In this document: positions 22,852 to 29,601 of the stretch, piece by piece
Layout: every line of letters begins with the position of its first letter
Position numbering within the stretch: the stretch's first letter is position 1
Source: Methanobacteriota archaeon
GTDB taxonomy: Archaea > Thermoplasmatota > Poseidoniia > Poseidoniales > SP79
Assembly: GCA_002715545.1 (NCBI GenBank)
Contig: PAZI01000010.1
Location: forward strand, 19,871-49,471
Direction: 5' to 3'
DNA length: 29,601 bases
Notes under the pieces: generated by a model
Database searches by the model: none
What the model saw: only the letters and a program-made list of their open reading frames with translations
Told to the model about the DNA's origin: nothing
Translations under genes and position numbers: made by a program

Positions 22852-25353
22852 CTACTGACTTAACCTAGCCTCTGTGAAGAGAACGTAAAGGCCTTGGGTG
22901 TCGAGGATGACTTCCGAACGCCCACTTGAACCAAGTGGATTGATCCATCTTGAATATCCTCCATTTGGGTCAATATTGAGACTTGCATTGACTTGACCTG
23001 TTTGGACCTCTGGGAATGCAATTGAGATACGAGTCCATTGAGATTTCTCCATACGATGGACTTCGGTGATAGATGTGTTTCCTTGTTCACAAGTGAAGGT
23101 CAAATCAATGCCCCCACTGGTTAATAGAAATAGAGAGAGGATGACATCTCGACGTTGGAATTCATCTGAGATAGCGATTGAAAATGAGACTGAACCGGAT
23201 TCTGTATAATTCACTTCATGACCTCCATTTGGCGGGGATATATCACTCATCTCCTCACTCCAGGGGTGCTTGCGCACCTCACAGGATGGTTCACAGTATA
23301 AGTCCGTGATCGGTCTTATCATTGAATGCGGATGAGGAGGTTTTTCATCGAGAAGTTTCCAGACGCGGGTGCCTGTGAAATCAGCAACAAGTTCCCATTG
23401 TGGATTGATGGCGATATATGACATGGCCCAGCCACGAATACTGGTAACTGCCCAAGCAATATCATATTGCATCAAGCCCTCAACATTCCCTTGAAGAAGG
23501 GCGGATGTGATATTGGAGGATGGGCTATCATTCAGTTCTACCAACCCTAAACCAGGGTAATGGGACCACATGGCGGTGCTTTTCGTAGGCAGGTGGTTCC
23601 AAACTTCTCCTTCGATAAGAATAACCTCGCCATCGGCTGCCTGGGATGCAGCATACTCCAACGCTTCGCTGTCAGCGGCATCAATGGCTGCCATACGTGC
23701 CTCATGTCCTTGCATCAGAATGACTGCCGATGCAGCAACACCGCACTGTAGGAACAAAAACATGATGACGACAGTCCGAATTCTTGGTTTCCACTTCACC
23801 TTCCACGTCACTTCCTCCAGTTCAAACCACCTCTCTGCTACGAGAGTCTCGGCCTGTTCATAGGTCTCAGGTTCAATTTCAAGGTTGTAAGGATCATCGG
23901 GATCAAATCTGAAATCCCTTTCTTCTTTGACGACCAGGTCACCAAGTTCCTCTTTCTTCTGTATGAGTCCGAATCCTCTAGGTTTTCCAAGAATCATGCC
24001 AATAAGCAGAGCTGCAGGGATTTGGAAGCCATGCATCCCCATCGAGTAAAGGGATCGATCGATGAGGTTGAGGAATGATTGCCCACGCCATCCAACAAGG
24101 AGATGTACAAGTGAAATGGCCCAAATGAGTCCAAACCACAACATCGTGATGCGCCCAACATGTGTGTCCCATGCTTCTTTCCAAAGAATCATGATCGTCG
24201 CAATAGCAATAGGACCTACGAAAGTCATCATCACGCGACCTCCTTGCCAGCCATATTCTGAGATTACTGCTTCACTGAATAGGCGCGGAGCAAAGAGCCC
24301 GAGAGCAAGCACCAGTCCGAAAACCAAAGCAACTGTTGATAGAATCACCAGTCTGAGACGTATCTGAGCCTCTTGATGATGTGGAATGGTCCACGTGTGG
24401 ATTGAGTGGGCGATGATCAGAAGAGCGACGTAGATTGCTCCAGACGGGTGAATCACCGCTACAGACAACAGGGTGATGATGAAGATAGGGTCATGCCAGC
24501 GCTTACGCGCAGCACTCGGCCGCAAAAGGATGACAATAGCAGGTATGATTCCAAGCAGAGAAGTGACTGTTGGCCAACCTGTGTCCCAGAGCTTAGCAAA
24601 AATTCCGAGTGGAAGACCGATTCCGATGAGAGTCGAACGTGCTGTTCCCCATCGATCAGCTGCGCCTACGAGTCCAGCAATGAGTGCCCACATCGCACCG
24701 TGGGCAAGAATCCACCCGACAATCCAAGTATCCTGACGCAGCAGTTCCGAGATGAATGCAGTGGCAACTAGGAAACCAGGAGGATAGGTCCATGCTCCAT
24801 CATGGGGTTCAGGTAACCTAGGTTCACCAACCTCAATTAATCTGTCAGCTACTGCTGAGAATCCAATCCAATCCCCTCCTAAGGGCATATTGAACAAAAG
24901 AAGGGGTATCATCAGGACGAGACCTGCGAAAACGACGAGCAGGATGACAAAGTCCCTTTCATCACGAGTGAGATTACGCTCTCGGATGACTTCGGGATCA
25001 TCAATGTCGATGAATGTTTGTTCCGCTTCTTCTTCACTCATGTTGAGTTCGAGACGTTCCCATGGAGATAATCGTCGGACTTGACGGACATCACGTTCCC
25101 ATAGCAGGCCTGTAGCGATAAGATTGAGGGCGGCGATTTCAAGGGCCATTACCTCAAAGTGGTATTTTCCGAGAATGATGACAGACCAACCTCCAATACC
25201 GCATAGAAGGAGCACACCAATGCCTGGTGCTAACATCCAAGAGCGCCATCGGTCGGCAGTGGGGTCAATGATTCTGACCACTGCTTTTCCAGGAAGTATA
25301 GCGACTGCCGTGGTCACTCCAAGCGTCAATAATATGAGAATAAAGCGCTCCAT
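22852..25353 (-). CDS. Large multi-pass membrane protein with extracytoplasmic C-terminal domain (possible GT-C-like)
   Basis: The product is 833 residues. It has roughly a dozen hydrophobic segments between residues 1 and 560, with a charged loop around 90-130 ('MSEEEAEQTFIDIDDPEVIR'). 'LGGDWIGFSAVADRLIEVGE' and 'AWTYPPGFLVATAFISELL' lie between early segments, as in GT-C glycosyltransferases whose first external loop carries acidic residues. The last 270 residues are soluble and external-looking, with Asn/Ser/Thr-rich beta-type sequence. A polyprenyl-linked glycosyltransferase or polymerase role is inferred from topology and from the DPM-like gene just downstream. The annotated stop is TAG (22852-22854); in frame, four codons further on, is TGA (22837-22839), which still ends before the next start. 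Confidence 0.8.
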   Translation of the reverse strand: MERFILILLTLGVTTAVAILPGKAVVRIIDPTADRWRSWMLAPGIGVLLLCGIGGWSVIILGKYHFEVMALEIAALNLIATGLLWERDVRQVRRLSPWERLELNMSEEEAEQTFIDIDDPEVIRERNLTRDERDFVILLVVFAGLVLMIPLLLFNMPLGGDWIGFSAVADRLIEVGEPRLPEPHDGAWTYPPGFLVATAFISELLRQDTWIVGWILAHGAMWALIAGLVGAADRWGTARSTLIGIGLPLGIFAKLWDTGWPTVTSLLGIIPAIVILLRPSAARKRWHDPIFIITLLSVAVIHPSGAIYVALLIIAHSIHTWTIPHHQEAQIRLRLVILSTVALVFGLVLALGLFAPRLFSEAVISEYGWQGGRVMMTFVGPIAIATIMILWKEAWDTHVGRITMLWFGLIWAISLVHLLVGWRGQSFLNLIDRSLYSMGMHGFQIPAALLIGMILGKPRGFGLIQKKEELGDLVVKEERDFRFDPDDPYNLEIEPETYEQAETLVAERWFELEEVTWKVKWKPRIRTVVIMFLFLQCGVAASAVILMQGHEARMAAIDAADSEALEYAASQAADGEVILIEGEVWNHLPTKSTAMWSHYPGLGLVELNDSPSSNITSALLQGNVEGLMQYDIAWAVTSIRGWAMSYIAINPQWELVADFTGTRVWKLLDEKPPHPHSMIRPITDLYCEPSCEVRKHPWSEEMSDISPPNGGHEVNYTESGSVSFSIAISDEFQRRDVILSLFLLTSGGIDLTFTCEQGNTSITEVHRMEKSQWTRISIAFPEVQTGQVNASLNIDPNGGYSRWINPLGSSGRSEVILDTQGLYVLFTEARLSQ

Positions 25354-25365
25354 TGAACCCCCCGC

Positions 25366-26430
25366 TCATGGAACATCTGAACTCAAATAGGCCTTCAATT
25401 CCAGAATGGGGTCGATAGCCGAGGGATCCTTACCTCGAAGAAGGGCGATGGCGAAACTTAGCCAATCGGAAATGATGGCGCCATGGAGATACCTGTCATA
25501 CAATGTCTCTCCTTCTAACAGAAGTCTCCACATGCATGGTGATTGGATTCCTCTCTCAATCGTCCAATCTATCCGTCGTTGCATCACTTCACTCTGTCCA
25601 AGTTGCTCAAAGAACAGAACCGCTTGTTGCGGGATATCTTCGTTACCTTCTCCCCATGCCACGATTTCATTGTGGTGAGCTTCGGGAAGGACTGCATTGC
25701 GGACGAAGGTACCTGCGTTCTCATTGACCTGACAACGGAATCGGTAAGCTGATGGTGCTAGACTGGTTGATGCTAATGTTGCTATGGGTGCCCCAGCAAT
25801 CGTTCGGGCAAGGCTTGCAACGTCATTACGTCCATTATTCACGATGTCATGGTCGACCATCTCTTGACTGAGCCATGCATGACGCACCTCAGTCGTGGAT
25901 GAATCGTCTCCGAGAATTCCCGTATGTCGCCCGATTGTTACCATAGCAGCAAGAATTTCTCCGAAACAGGTTCGGGGAGGTCTACCACCTTCGATAGGAA
26001 TGATCAGATGTTTCTCAACTTCATCTAGCATTGCTTGTAAAGCCCCTCCAGAGGTGATGGCAATGATAGGTAAATCACGTTCAATCACTTGCTGGGCGGC
26101 GTCAATAATCTCTTGCGTCATACCGCTATGGCTTGTTGCGATGATGAGCCAGTTGTCGTCGATCCATTTTGGTACCATCATATCATGGAGAGAAACCACT
26201 GGGAGACTCCCTTCTTCGATGGCGAGTTGAGCAAGATGATCACCCCCCGATCCTGAACCTCCCATGCCGAGGCACACTATACCACTCCATCCTCTCTCTA
26301 ACCACGTGGCCTCAGCGAGGTAATCGCGAGTTCTACTCTCCCCTCGCCTCACATCGTCTGGAAAACATCTCAGCCACCCGAGCATGTCTTCGGAATCGAG
26401 TTTCTCAGCCAGTTCAGCGAAGGTCGGCAT
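25366..26430 (-). CDS. SIS-domain sugar isomerase (bifunctional phosphoglucose/phosphomannose isomerase-like)
   Basis: The 354-residue product has two SIS domains. Markers are 'IVCLGMGGSGSGGDHLAQLA' (sugar-phosphate loop), 'LIIATSHSGMTQEIIDAAQQ', 'GGRPPRTCFGEILAAM' and 'AYRFRCQVNENAGTFVRNAV' followed by 'LPEAHHNEIVAWG', where archaeal PGI/PMI enzymes have the catalytic E and H. It would interconvert glucose-6-P, fructose-6-P and mannose-6-P, feeding nucleotide-sugar synthesis. The start is the ATG at 26430: a full GGAGGTGA lies six bases upstream, whereas the ATG at 26436 directly abuts it. The start lies inside nmd3 (17-base overlap). The pairing with glycan genes downstream fits. It ends with TGA. 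Confidence 0.88.
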   Translation of the reverse strand: MPTFAELAEKLDSEDMLGWLRCFPDDVRRGESRTRDYLAEATWLERGWSGIVCLGMGGSGSGGDHLAQLAIEEGSLPVVSLHDMMVPKWIDDNWLIIATSHSGMTQEIIDAAQQVIERDLPIIAITSGGALQAMLDEVEKHLIIPIEGGRPPRTCFGEILAAMVTIGRHTGILGDDSSTTEVRHAWLSQEMVDHDIVNNGRNDVASLARTIAGAPIATLASTSLAPSAYRFRCQVNENAGTFVRNAVLPEAHHNEIVAWGEGNEDIPQQAVLFFEQLGQSEVMQRRIDWTIERGIQSPCMWRLLLEGETLYDRYLHGAIISDWLSFAIALLRGKDPSAIDPILELKAYLSSDVP

Positions 26431-27502
26431 GTACATTCACCTCCGGAAGTGCAACCCATTCCACGTCGATTAAGACCACTGCCACGTTCTCACCGCCGTC
26501 GTCGTCCCATGGTTTGGCGATGGTGACGACCTCCCAACGATGTGGATCGAGGAAGTCGATGGCACCTTCATCTCTGCGAAGCACATCTACGCGCTTGATG
26601 GTTCTTTGCTGGGCAACGACGACTAATCGCTCCAACTCATTCCAAACCATGCCACGTCGCTGGTGCCGGTCGACAGCAAGCATCTCCGCTCCTTTCTGTG
26701 TCATTCGATTTATCCGCCACAGTCTTTGATTCCCATCTTCCAACACATCTCCTGCACTCATTCCAGGATGCCGGTAAACGATGGTTGCTCTAGTCACATC
26801 TTCTCCTTCTCTCCGTCCAACAATCGTGTGGGACTCTCGTGACGTACCTCCATACTCTGCGATGAGCTTCATCACATATTGGCGGGCCAGCGTCTTTGAG
26901 CCGACCACAATGTCGTATCCTCCTTTGACTTCTCCTTCCTTGGTGATGAACCACATTGGGTCGCGGTCCTTTTTCAATACCATCTCCCTGAGGTGTACCA
27001 TCATGTCGTCTATCTCTTCCACCTCGAGTTCTCGACCAGTGGAGCGTATCTGTACGGTTGCCTCAAAATAATTTCCAGATTTGCGGCTGCATGCCTCGCA
27101 AGACCCCATCGATGAACGCGCAAGTGTGCGAACATCAGTCTCCAATGCGAAAGGGCCGAAATGAGCAGAGATGGTGATGTCGATGCGATGATTCCTATTG
27201 TCGAGTGGCGTAACTTTCCAACCAATCACTGGATTTGTGACGTCTGCGTCCAGTTCGAGATGTGTCTCGATCAAGTGGCTCCAGAGTGCCTCTTCTTCCA
27301 TCACTTGCCACCCTTGCCTTGGTGTTTCGATATGGCTGCATCCTCGGCATTGCATGTATTGCATAGTATCAGGAACCCGTGCAAGAACAATTCTCTCTTT
27401 GACGCATGATGCACACATCATTGTGTGCGCTAGCAATTCGATGCTGCCACATGACGCACAGGGGATGGTCAACTCAACCGAGCGCCCAGCCCCCTCGTCC
27501 AT
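26414..27502 (-). CDS. nmd3: NMD3-family 60S/50S ribosome export/assembly factor homologue
   Basis: Archaeal NMD3 is the homologue of the eukaryotic 60S export adaptor and is thought to act in large-subunit maturation. The 362-residue product starts with zinc-binding pairs 'CASC' (15-18), 'CASC' (30-33) and 'CRGC' (52-55). A further CEAC in 'MGSCEACSRKSGNYFEATVQ' leads into the conserved 'Y(F/Y)EA-x-(V/I)Q-(I/L)R' motif, the NMD3 signature. Later 'FITKEGEVKGGYDIVVGSKT' and 'ESHTIVGRREGEDVTRATIV' match the central domains. An N-terminal ATG at 27502 is needed to keep the first zinc pair. It is followed by the sugar isomerase (overlap), and 46 bases separate it from the CcmD-like gene upstream. 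It ends with TGA. Confidence 0.92.
   Translation of the reverse strand: MDEGAGRSVELTIPCASCGSIELLAHTMMCASCVKERIVLARVPDTMQYMQCRGCSHIETPRQGWQVMEEEALWSHLIETHLELDADVTNPVIGWKVTPLDNRNHRIDITISAHFGPFALETDVRTLARSSMGSCEACSRKSGNYFEATVQIRSTGRELEVEEIDDMMVHLREMVLKKDRDPMWFITKEGEVKGGYDIVVGSKTLARQYVMKLIAEYGGTSRESHTIVGRREGEDVTRATIVYRHPGMSAGDVLEDGNQRLWRINRMTQKGAEMLAVDRHQRRGMVWNELERLVVVAQQRTIKRVDVLRRDEGAIDFLDPHRWEVVTIAKPWDDDGGENVAVVLIDVEWVALPEVNVHADLR
26437..26444 (-). promoter_or_regulatory. Strong Shine-Dalgarno deciding the sugar isomerase start
   Basis: GGAGGTGA on the minus strand is a complete match to the archaeal anti-Shine-Dalgarno sequence. It lies six bases before ATG 26430 and zero before ATG 26436, which selects the downstream ATG. 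It is embedded in the 3' end of nmd3. Confidence 0.8.
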
Positions 27503-27548
27503 ACCTCGTCGTTGAGGACTTCCATCAAGGCACTTCCGCAGTCACCAT

Positions 27549-27761
27549 TCATTCAGACTCAGACTCAGGAATCATTCTAATTGCAATCTGGACTCTTTGA
27601 AGGCGCTTAACGAGCCCGAACAGATGCCATACCAGTAAGGCTGTGACGAACAGATAGGCGACACTCAACCCCAAAACGCCATCCTGCGCTCCAGAAGTCT
27701 CGGCGGAAGCAGTCAAACTGAATTGCAGTATGAGAAATGGAACATACCTGAGACGACGCAT
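27549..27761 (-). CDS. Small CcmD-like membrane peptide
   Basis: The product is 70 residues: a basic N-terminus with a hydrophobic signal-like segment ('MRRLRYVPFLILQFSLTASA'), then one membrane helix 'VAYLFVTALLVWHLFGLVK' and a basic cytoplasmic tail 'RLQRVQIAIR'. This is the pattern of CcmD, the single-span protein that helps the CcmABC complex release holo-CcmE. The signal-like segment in front is unusual for CcmD. ATG 27761 begins one base after the ccmC TAG, which favours it over the in-frame start at 27812 inside ccmC. The role comes from position and topology; sequence similarity in CcmD is always weak. Confidence 0.65.
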   Translation of the reverse strand: MRRLRYVPFLILQFSLTASAETSGAQDGVLGLSVAYLFVTALLVWHLFGLVKRLQRVQIAIRMIPESESE

Positions 27762-27762
27762 T

Positions 27763-28491
27763 CTATGCCTCCCTATCCTGAACAAGTAGTGTTTGTTCCA
27801 CTCGGTCTTCATGGGATTGTACCTTCAATTCGGCAAGAAGTTGGCCTGTGAAGAACACTGAGAAGGCAACGAAACCGAACATCCAGACTATGAGCATCTC
27901 ATTTGGAAGACCGGATTCGGCGCCATCACTCGCAGGACCTATCAGATGTCCTGGATGTCGTACTTCCCACAGTTTTGTTGCGATGTAAGTCAGAGGGACG
28001 AGAAGGAATCCAAAGATACCGACCGTGGCAGCAACATCCCGTGCTTCAGAACCATCATCTGGTTGATTTGTATGTAATAGCACGAGACTAGCAGCGAGTG
28101 CTGTGAGGACTGCATAGGAATTCAAGCGTACATCACTCCAGTCCCATGGTGTACCCCATTCCACAGCCCCCCAAATCATTCCCGTGCCGAGTACGATTGT
28201 GCCGTACAAGAGTGCGAGTCGGGTACATGCTCTATGGAGGTCCCAACCCCACTCTGAACGCTTCATGAACCATCCAACACTACCTATCAGAAGTCCTGTG
28301 AATGCAAGAAAAGAGGTCCATGCCGCGGGGACGTGAAGGTAGAGGATACGTTGGGCCTCTGGTGCATTCATGCTCTCACTTTCGACTGAAGGCGCCCAGA
28401 ACAGACCGAGTAGTGCGGTAACGATGATTCCACTGAGCCCAACTCCAAGAAGCACAGTACTCGCCGACTGTTTCACATCATGGTCGACCAA
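27763..28491 (-). CDS. ccmC: CcmC heme handling protein of cytochrome c maturation
   Basis: CcmC presents heme to CcmE on the outer side of the membrane. The 242-residue product has six membrane segments, the usual CcmC number. It carries 'ILYLHVPAAWTSFLAF' (first conserved His) and the tryptophan-rich 'GAVEWGTPWDWSDVRLNS' (WGxxWxW(D)-x-R-L signature). A second His lies in 'KLWEVRHPGHL'. The start is TTG at 28491, with a GTG at 28476 as alternative. It follows the CcmA-CcmB fusion by 27 bases. The stop is TAG (27763-27765), one base before the ATG of the CcmD-like gene. Reading through would add about 50 unrelated residues overlapping that gene, so here TAG looks like a real stop. Confidence 0.9.
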   Translation of the reverse strand: MVDHDVKQSASTVLLGVGLSGIIVTALLGLFWAPSVESESMNAPEAQRILYLHVPAAWTSFLAFTGLLIGSVGWFMKRSEWGWDLHRACTRLALLYGTIVLGTGMIWGAVEWGTPWDWSDVRLNSYAVLTALAASLVLLHTNQPDDGSEARDVAATVGIFGFLLVPLTYIATKLWEVRHPGHLIGPASDGAESGLPNEMLIVWMFGFVAFSVFFTGQLLAELKVQSHEDRVEQTLLVQDREA

Positions 28492-28518
28492 TGGTGGGTG
28501 TTTGAAGAGTTTGGATTC

Positions 28519-29601
28519 TCATCCCTCATTCTCTCCGAAAAGCAACGCTGCAACTGTGAAAATGACGAGCAATCCAGCACCTGACCAAGGAAATGTGGTT
28601 TCAGTTCCATCTGCCCAGGCTGATGCCTCAGATAGGATGACAATCAGAGGTCCGAGCAGAGTTGCGAGAAGAAGTTGTGTAGGTGAGGCCCATGGCCTTG
28701 GGAGTCGTGCTGCGAGTAGGTCCAATGATGCCCTAGCCATGCCCGCTAAGGTTCCGATAACAACGAGCCAGATCAGACAGGTAGTGGTCAGAATGTTGGA
28801 GAAGGAATCCGGAATCACCAACTTCATCCAGATTGCGAAGATGAGTGACCAGACCAGAGATTCCAATGCGGCAGTCATCAAAATACGGTCACGGATGGCT
28901 CGCCCACCAAGAACCGCCCTAGTCCAATCGAATCCTCGTTGTTCCTGAAGCCAGATGAGAGCAGTTGGTTTCTGTACTGAGACCATGATGATTGGCAAGA
29001 TGATGAGTAACCCTACGGTCATGGCCCATACCTGTTCATTGAGCGCCGCTGCAGTTGGCAAACTCATCGCCGCAGCCGCCGCCGTTAGAAGCCCCATTGG
29101 AAACCGATGTGCTGTTGATTGCAATGTCCGACGTTCCAAGCGGGAGAACCACCGAAGATGTTCGAGAGGGGCTGGTGCTTTTCTCCGTCCAGCTGGTGTG
29201 ATCTCAAGAGGTATTGTTTCACCTTCAAGAGGCACAGCGAGGTCGATGGTACGATCGCAGGCTCCTATTACCTCTGAGTCATGTGTGGCGATGAGAACTG
29301 CCGCCTCACCGGTGAGTCGATCGTCTAGACATCGGAGCAACTCAACACGGCCTGTGGCGTCCAGACCTGCTTCAGGCTCATCGAGAATAATTAGTTCAGC
29401 GCCTCCGAAGAATCCCGCGCCGAGCGCACAGGCCACGTCGACTCGTCGTTGCTGACCTGCTGAGAGGTGTGCAACACGTGAATCACGCCGATGTTGTATT
29501 CCCCAGCGCTCGAGCCATGCCAGATATTCCTCGTTGGAGAATCTACAACCCGCAGCATCAAGTGCTTCAGTCAACCGTTCGCCGACTGTCAGATCAAGTA
29601 C
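28519..29601 (-). CDS. ccmAB: CcmA-CcmB fusion: heme-release ABC transporter ATPase plus permease, 5' end outside window
   Basis: The frame is open to the last base of the window, so the N-terminus with the Walker A motif is missing. Residues visible first are 'LDLTVGERLTEALD', then the ABC signature 'LSAGQQRRVDVACAL', Walker B with 'LIILDEPEAGLDATG' and the switch His in 'VLIATHDSEV'. After about 150 residues an arginine-rich link ('WFSRLERRTLQ') leads to six hydrophobic segments with 'KPTALIWLQEQRGFDWTRAV', similar to CcmB. In bacteria ccmA and ccmB are usually separate genes; here the two are in one frame. It is followed by ccmC and the CcmD-like gene, which supports the cytochrome c maturation role. 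It ends with TGA. Confidence 0.85.
   Translation of the reverse strand, partial: VLDLTVGERLTEALDAAGCRFSNEEYLAWLERWGIQHRRDSRVAHLSAGQQRRVDVACALGAGFFGGAELIILDEPEAGLDATGRVELLRCLDDRLTGEAAVLIATHDSEVIGACDRTIDLAVPLEGETIPLEITPAGRRKAPAPLEHLRWFSRLERRTLQSTAHRFPMGLLTAAAAAMSLPTAAALNEQVWAMTVGLLIILPIIMVSVQKPTALIWLQEQRGFDWTRAVLGGRAIRDRILMTAALESLVWSLIFAIWMKLVIPDSFSNILTTTCLIWLVVIGTLAGMARASLDLLAARLPRPWASPTQLLLATLLGPLIVILSEASAWADGTETTFPWSGAGLLVIFTVAALLFGENEG

Noticed and set aside
27762..27812. Earlier start (27812) for the CcmD-like peptide
   Set aside because: It lies within ccmC; the ATG at 27761 directly follows the ccmC stop and gives a normal signal-like N-terminus.
1..29601. tRNA, rRNA, CRISPR arrays, insertion sequences, origins
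   Set aside because: I saw no cloverleaf with T-loop GTTCRA context, no regularly spaced repeats, no transposase or terminal inverted repeats, and no origin-like repeats; genes fill nearly all of the window.

Overview
The window reads as marine planktonic Euryarchaeota, most likely Marine Group II/III (Poseidoniales-like, class Thermoplasmata). It carries an archaeal information-processing set: PCNA, transcription factor S, Nop5, fibrillarin, exosome Csl4 and NMD3. These sit among bacterial-looking metabolic and repair genes (Fpg, SMUG1-type uracil-DNA glycosylase, IcmF, AMP-dependent acyl-CoA ligase) and a cytochrome c maturation cluster that implies respiration. Genes are packed almost end to end, with many 1-4 nt stop/start overlaps and some larger ones. 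TGA is the dominant stop codon. The taxonomic call is inference from gene content.

Layout. 1-147 (+) is the C-terminal end of a TrkA-C/RCK-type protein. 135-2401 (-) is an operon tfs, pcn, glycosyltransferase. It diverges from 2490-5887 (+): nop5, flpA (C/D-box RNP core), fpg and an inositol-monophosphatase-family gene. 5896-6720 (-) is a PPP-type phosphatase and 6789-7244 (+) a QueD/PTPS-like enzyme. 7223-21047 is a long minus-strand run. In transcription order it holds a proline-rich protein, a zinc-ribbon protein, a METTL5-like RNA methylase, a Csl4-RRM fusion, a radical SAM-HhH protein, SMUG1, an acyl-CoA ligase, IcmF, a large lipoprotein and a ThiF/rhodanese fusion. 21101-22117 (+) is an NAD-sugar epimerase. 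22086-29601 (-) runs from a CcmA-CcmB fusion (cut by the window edge) through CcmC, a CcmD-like peptide, NMD3, a SIS-domain sugar isomerase, a large membrane protein and a dolichol-phosphate-mannose-synthase-like glycosyltransferase.

How the genes fit together. RNA biogenesis and decay is the main theme (Nop5/fibrillarin, Csl4, METTL5-like, NMD3), with DNA replication/repair (PCNA, Fpg, SMUG1) and surface glycan synthesis (two GT2 enzymes, epimerase, sugar isomerase, membrane protein). The ligase-IcmF pair suggests activation and carbon-skeleton rearrangement of short or branched acyl-CoAs.

The least expected signal concerns the codon TAG. Two otherwise intact genes (the IMPase-family gene and the lipoprotein) are each interrupted by one in-frame TAG with no indel. 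Two of the three genes that end in TAG have an in-frame TGA within 3-4 codons. In my tally of 28 genes about 22 end in TGA, 3 in TAA and 3 in TAG. This could mean TAG read-through or partial reassignment, or two nonsense mutations or sequencing errors. CcmC, whose TAG abuts the next start codon, argues against complete reassignment.
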